Below are positions 58,212 to 64,000 of a stretch of 64,000 bases of DNA, one piece after another. Position 1 is the first letter of the stretch, and every line of letters starts with the position of its first letter. This stretch comes from Pythium myriotylum (Eukaryota > Oomycota > Peronosporomycetes > Pythiales > Pythiaceae): contig JALJCQ010000015.1 in the NCBI GenBank assembly GCA_023091665.1, positions 3,100,001-3,164,000 of the forward strand, read 5' to 3'. The position numbers were made by a program, and so were the translations under genes. The notes beneath the pieces were generated by a model. That model saw only the letters and a program-made list of their open reading frames with translations. It had not been told where the DNA came from and did not search any database.

Positions 58212-61200
58212 CTATCGCGGCTGGCTGGGCGAAGCCATCTCGCGATTTGAGGGGCGCCGCAGCCCCTTTTCGCCGGGTATCTCGCTCTCGTCACTGCCTT
58301 CGTCCACTTGCACCGCGGCAAAGCGCGCCCTGCCTCGGGCGCTGCGGTCGAACTCGTATAACAGCCGCCCGCAATTCAGGCGGTGCACAGGTTCCCATGT
58401 CGGCTCTTCATATCCGGTCCACTTGACCAGATACTCCCTTCCACGTCTCGCGTTGCGGACCCGACTCCACCGGACATCTAGTAGAGCCTCGACTTCATAC
58501 TCATTGAACCCGCGATCCGGCTCCCAGCTGTCTTCTGGGAGGAGGGCTGCGTCGAAATCGGCTTCTTCCGGGACGTTCGTGGGGGAGCTAGTCGGGCGTT
58601 CTGGGGAAAGCAACCTCGGCTTGAGCCTACCGACGTGAACCCACGGGAACACTCGATACGGTGAGCCTTGGACTTCAAACTTGCACATGAAGTCCTGGTT
58701 CTTTTCGACAATCCGGAACGGGCCGTGCCATTTGTGAGCAAGTTTCCTAGTGAGGCCGGGTCTTACCTGAGCGATATAGAGCCAGACTGCGTCTCCAACT
58801 TCGAATCCCGACATGAATCTGTCTGCGAGGTCGGTCCACGCCTGAGTCCGTTCTTCGGTGCGAGCGCGTTTTGTTCTTTCTTGCAAACGCCGGGCTTCTT
58901 CTCGCGCATGCTGATATTCGCGCTGAACTTGGAGCCTCCAGGTGTAGGCGCGTAGTCTATCCGTCCTACGAGCCGGCTTCGGCGATAACATCGCAGCCAT
59001 TGTGGTCTTAGCATCCCAACCATGCACTAAGAAGAACGGAGTCTCCCGGCGAGTCGCGTCCATGGACGTGTTGAGGGCGAACAAGAGACGACCGGCTAAG
59101 TCTTCCCAGTCTTCCTGCCCCGGCTCCTCGATATATGATCGAATGCTTCGGACAACCGTCTGTACTGACCGCTCTTGTTGCCCGTTGGCCTGCGGCCGGT
59201 ACGCCAGCGTCGCTCGTTGTTGGCTACCCATCATTCGCGTGAAATGGCCGAACACCTCGCTCATGAAACGTGGGTCACGATCATGCCGGATCTCCGAACT
59301 TGCACCAAAGCGTCTGAACACTACTTCTTCATAAGCTTCGGCAACATCTTGGGCGGTGGTCCCTCGCATAGCTTTACTCATTATGTAGCCCGAGAACATA
59401 TCTTGGAACAGGAGCAGAGCCGTATTGCCTTGATGAGACTCCGGTAGCGGTATCACAAAGTCCATGGATATGATCTGCATGGGGTACTCTGGCATTACAT
59501 TGCCTGTCGAGGGGCCCGGATTGGGTGCGGTGCCTTTCGACGTGGAGCAGTCGACGCACTCGCGCACATGTTGCTCGACATCTCGGTACAGACCCCGCCA
59601 ATAGTATTCGGCTTTGATTCGTTCGAACGTTCGCGTTACTCCTTGGTGACCACCTTGGATGTCGTCGTGATGTAGGTGGAGCACGTCGCATCTCATGTCT
59701 GGGGGAACTACCAGCCTCAGAGTGTCGCCCCTTTGTCTGGCCGCCGACTTAGTCCCGGAGTATCGGAGAATCCCGGCTTCGTCGACTTCGAACGAATCAG
59801 CTTGTTTCGCGGCAGCTTGGGCTTCCTCTGCTGTGAGCGCGTCTAGGTTTCCTGACAAGAAATCAATTAGTTGGCCCAGTTCTCGGTCGCCCCGTTGGTG
59901 CGCTCGAATGCGCGCCCATCGCTCTTCGACTTCATCGTGCGGCTGTGATCTCGATCTTGAGGTGGTGGCCTGTGCTCCGGAGGTCTTTCGCGGGGTTAGT
60001 TGTTCTTCTGGAGTCGGATCCAGCCGACGATGCTCATACCGACGTCGGGTAACGTAAACCAAACCTCCTTCGCATCCTTCATCCGGACTGCGGGGCGACT
60101 CGCCCCGGGTCTCTTCTTCATCGGATCCGGGGTGCGCTTCTGGTTCTTCACCCGTGCCCTGTGGTAGACTTACCTCTGGTGATTCTTCCTGCGTTGGCGT
60201 GGCGACGATCCTAGACGGGAGACGATTCAGCTGGCCGATCCGCTGCAACTCCTCACGGTCTTCTATCACGACTGGCGAGCTGGACTGGAGGGCCTTGCTG
60301 GTCATGTAGTCAGCCGCTGCATTGAAGTCGCGAGCAACGTGGACCATGCGCACACTTCTGAGCTGGGACTTCAGTTCTTCGAACTGGTTAAGGAGCAGCT
60401 GGAGTCGGGACGTATTGCAGTTCATCGTGCCTTGACACTGTTCGATCACGAGTCTCGAATCCCCGGCTACTACTATATCGATCGTGCCGAACATGGCCAG
60501 CACGTGCCGCAATCCATTCAGCATGCCATGGTACTCCGCCTCGTTGACTGAGACTCCTTCTAGGTAAGCCGCTTCCGCGTGGACCGGAGTCCATGCCGGC
60601 AATTTCCACAACACGAACCCGGCGCTGCCGACACCAGTCTTCCATTTGGCGGCGCCGTCAAAACTGAGTACGAAACCGGAGTACTCGGCGGATAGCATCT
60701 CCAGGCTGATGACGGGCGGCCTAATCTTCCTAGACTTGGCCGGAGCGAGTTTGTTCGCAATCTCATCCAGGTTTTCGCGCGGTGTGATGCCGGCGGCGAA
60801 CAGTGACGCCAGTGCGTCCTCGTCCTTGTCGATTTTTCTGACCTCGAACGTCCATGGCGAGAGGAAGGTTGCCCACTTGAGCAGCCGGTCACCGAGGCTT
60901 TTTGACGTCATCAGCCACTTCAGCACTGAATACCTAGTGTACACGATCAACTCAGAACCCGAAATTAGCGTGTAGAACGTGGTCAAAACACGCAGCAGGG
61001 CTAAGACCTCCTTTTCAGATTCGTGGTACCGGAGTTCGCCATCGTGTAGAGTGCGGCCGGTGAAACGAACTGGCCACAGCTTACCTTCGTGCTCCTGGGC
61101 CAGCACTGCGCTTACTGCCCACGGGTTCGCATGAAGAATCACCGAGAACGGCTTCGTCCGGTCCGGATGTCGAAGGCTGGTGGTGACTGAATCTTGGTCT

Positions 61201-64000
61201 TCAATAGGTCGAACGCTTGCTTCGCTCGGTTTAAGTCCCGGCCTGCTTTGATCTGTTCGTCTGTCAGCTCGTACAGTGCGGACGCAATTACTGAATAGTC
61301 TTCTATGAACTTGTGATAGTAATTCAAGCTGCCGAGGAAGGACTGTACCCCTTTTAGCGTGGTTGGAAACTGGACTCGGTCGATGCCTTTGGCGATCTTT
61401 GGTAGAGCTCGGAGTCCGTCCCGACTTATTCGGTGGGACAAGTACTCGATTGAGCGTTTGCCAAACGAGCTCTTCGGGAGACTCACCGATAGTCCCCAGT
61501 AACGGATCCGGTATAGTAGTTTGTCGACCAGTTCGCAGAGCTCGTCCCACGACTTGGTACCCGCCGCGATGTCATCGATGTATGAGCTTCGACCTAGAAC
61601 CGGGCCCATGCACCGCGGGGCCGGGAGGTTCTTCTGAAAAACTGTCTCGTTGTCAGCTCCAGTAGTCGGATCGCCTTGGTCAGGTTTGCCGGCGTTGACT
61701 CCGATGTCTCGGTTGTGATCTCCGGAGGGAGGACCGGGAGATAATCCCACCCCTTCGAGAACATCGGGGTCGACTTCGGCCTCAAGGCGTGGAGGTAGTC
61801 GGACGAATCCCCAGAGGCAATTTTCGATGACTTGTTGATATATGAGTGGCGCATTCTTCAAGCCAAAAGGCATACGCACCCACTGGAAGTGGCCCAACGG
61901 GCAGATAAATGCACTGATGCGTTTCGCTCGCAGAGTCATCAGCACGGCCCAGAATCCACTGGCCATGTCCAAACTTAGAAACCACATTACAGATTCGAAG
62001 TCATCCAGCAACTGGTCGATTAGAGGGAGAGGATACCTCATAAGCTTGATCAGTTGATTCACCAGGCGGTAGTCAATGCAAAGTCGGATGTTTTGGCCGT
62101 TCTTCTTCATGACGATTACTATCGGGCTCGCCCACGCCGAGTCCGAATACTCGATAATACTGCATTCCAACAGCCTTTCAACAGCTCGTAAACCTTTGGG
62201 AGCAAGTGAGACTTAATCGGTCGTGGTCGTTGCGCAATCGGCTTCACGCCATCCGGGACTTCGATGTCGCATATCACTCCTCGGGCCGGTGGAGGTAGCG
62301 CATTGCCAGAGCTCATGAACGCCGGCTGATGCTTACGCAATATGTTGCGGAGCTTGTCGAGTTCCTCTAACGTGTTTTCGTCGGGTTCGCCGGCATTCGC
62401 GTCGTCCATATTCGCCGGCGGAGGCTCTTTGTCGAAATCTGGCAACATCGCTAGTTGGTCCCGTAGCGCATGGAGGGACAACGAATCAGCACCTTCGTGA
62501 TAAAATACAGAAGCTTCTTCCTCGGCGGGCTGCTCCTCCGACCCAGCCCCGTTAACTTCGGCCTCAGCTACTGCCTTGAACACAGACGCTAGGCGCGTGG
62601 GTGGCTCGAAGGCCGGTCCTGGATCACTTGGTATTAACGTTGACCGGATGTCCGCACTCCTCTCCGGACTCCGCTGCAGGGCGAGGGTACTCGCGAGCAC
62701 AGGTTGGCTCGCGTCCATAATCACGAGCCTCATGACTACTTCGCATGTCGCGCTCGACCGTAACGCTGTGTGGCTCTCGAGAACTTTGTCGCTGTTCGAA
62801 CCTCTCGCTTCCGTCGAGGCAGCTACGAGTGCCTCTCCTTCCCGCAGATGCAGACCGTGCGAGCGTGCGAGAGCCGGGGGCATGCGAGTTGAGTTCACCT
62901 CGCGCATCATTCCGGTAGAACTTGGGGAAAATCCGGCCTTGGAGGCGAATGGACTCGGTGCCTCGGGGGTCCCGAGACCGACACTCCGCACATCTTCGTG
63001 AGCTGCCGAGCGAGATACATCTCCAGCGCATGCCTGCTCTGGGGGTCCCTGCGACACCGAAACACGAGCAGAACTGGGGTCGGGGAGGGTGCGAGGATGC
63101 CTGCTCACTTCGATAGCTGGCTCGGGTATTCCGCCGCTTCCGCGTTTTAGTATCTTCTTAGGCGTCGGGTATGCTGGCGCGGAGACCGCGGGGGGAAGAC
63201 TCTGGTTGAATACGTAATCTGCTCGGTCTTGGCGACGCGCCATAAGGCGGGATTGTGAGCTCTCGTAGATAAGAGTCTGCCATTCTGCATACTTGGGAGA
63301 CCCAGCACGTACGCATAGCTCTCCATCTGGCAAATGACCAACCTCGACCAAATATGCGACTGGCGTACTGCCCGGCAGCTGCAGGGGTTGACCTGAGACA
63401 TTCACCACACGGATCGCATCCGGACGCCCCCGATCGTCATATAACAACATTGGGAGCCAGGCGCGGCCGCGCCTCAACCAAACCACCAGCTCGGGATCCA
63501 ATCTCCCGTACACAATGGGCACAGTTACACCTCGACCTGGAGCGATATATAAGTCACCTTGTGTAGAGACTGGCGTGCGTTTGGGGAGCTTGGGCCTCGC
63601 ACCTCGACTAACGAGTGGGACACTCTCTTCGTCAGGGAGCCGGACTACACCTTCATTCGCGCTCAATCGCACCCCAGCTGCCACCATAAAGTCGAACCCT
63701 AACAGACACTGAATCCCTTCGCCGATATTGCCGCACCAAATGTCCATGAAGTAGACAACACTCATTCCTAGCGTTATCTTAACGCTGGCCCTTGCAGTCA
63801 CGTACGTCACCACGCCACCAATTCCTTTCACTTTCAGTCTTTCGTTGAACGTCAGCTTGAGACCGAGAGTCCGAGCCACATCCAGGCTCAGAATGCTGGT
63901 GTCGGAGCCGGAGTCCAGCAGAATGGTAACTCGGCGGTCGCACACCGCCCCTCCGACTAACGCTATACCGGTCTCTCGCATTGTTCTTGCATGCTCCGAC
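58212..64000 (-). pseudogene. E2 pol, two frameshifts, N-terminus outside the window
   Basis: Same polyprotein as 29748-35891: protease near 63900, RT 62160-61580 with YIDD near 61580, inactive first RNase H, second RNase H near 60700-60300, integrase 59660-59100, chromodomain near 58480-58350. Compared with E1, one G is lost from a GGG run near 62174 and one T near 61175, splitting pol into three frames (to 62119, 62170-61139, 61550-58212). A few substitutions (ICPLGHF for ICSLGHF, RIRAHQ for RIRVHQ, GPSTGN for GPSPGN) separate the copies. E2 could not make a full pol without correction of both shifts. Confidence 0.9.

Larger units (their letters stand above)
53686..64000 (-). mobile_element. 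Ty3/gypsy element E2 (inverted near-copy of E1, partial)
   Basis: On the minus strand the order is pol (from beyond the window), antisense ORFs, 3' LTR. Positions pair with E1 at a constant sum of 94103 until the two 1-bp deletions in pol. The 273-bp gap at 57939-58211 corresponds to E1 35892-36164 (GC hairpin near 58084, purine/pyrimidine tract near 58020). The 5' LTR and gag lie outside the window. Confidence 0.93.

Overview
The window looks like a repeat-rich, gene-sparse stretch of an oomycete nuclear genome, most likely Phytophthora or a close relative. I infer this from the mix of families: Ty3/gypsy chromoviruses with a second RNase H, DIRS-like tyrosine-recombinase elements, LINEs with a C-terminal RNase H, BED-type hAT and Tc1/mariner elements, and one intronless secreted pepsin-like protease gene. 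No database was searched; all family calls rest on motifs read from the translations.

Layout. 1-1440: 5' end of a minus-strand LTR element (gag-like ORF, primer site, LTR) inserted into a decayed gypsy integrase/chromodomain fragment (1441-2530). 2531-15180: a second, unusually long gypsy-like unit with gag zinc knuckles, protease, RT, two RNase H domains, integrase and chromodomain to 8499, then 2 kb of non-coding sequence, then a 1422-codon ORF joining four Myb/SANT-like modules to an UPF1-type SF1 helicase core. A 16-bp box in one orientation recurs at least 21 times through this unit, inside both ORFs and between them, mostly in pairs or triplets spaced 42 bp (two pairs at 52 bp) with unrelated spacers. 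I regard this as the best candidate for an undescribed system. 15184-16600: minus-strand gag-like ORF and an LTR-like repeat. 16805-17226: mariner-type MITE. 17520-23100: a palindrome with 2630-bp arms and a 321-bp spacer, carrying two identical, divergently transcribed aspartic protease genes. 23116-24150: deleted Tc1/mariner element.

24550-39892 holds gypsy element E1 (plus strand): 5' LTR split by a ~0.94-kb insertion, frameshifted gag, intact 2047-codon pol, three antisense ORFs, truncated 3' LTR. 53686-64000 holds most of a near-identical copy, E2, in inverse orientation, with two 1-bp deletions in pol and a complete 948-bp LTR. Between them lies a nest: a LINE 3' fragment split by a 2.1-kb hAT element (8-bp target duplication), a 574-bp MITE, and a DIRS-like element hit in turn by a 4.3-kb LINE (14-bp duplication; itself carrying a solo LTR with 5-bp duplication), by a solo LTR in the RT, and by E2 in the tyrosine recombinase.

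Only the aspartic protease pair looks like ordinary host genes. The rest is mobile DNA at different stages of decay, E1/E2 being the youngest. The phased boxes and the Myb/SANT-helicase ORF are physically linked, so a self-encoded DNA-binding protein acting on the boxes is a reasonable but untested hypothesis.
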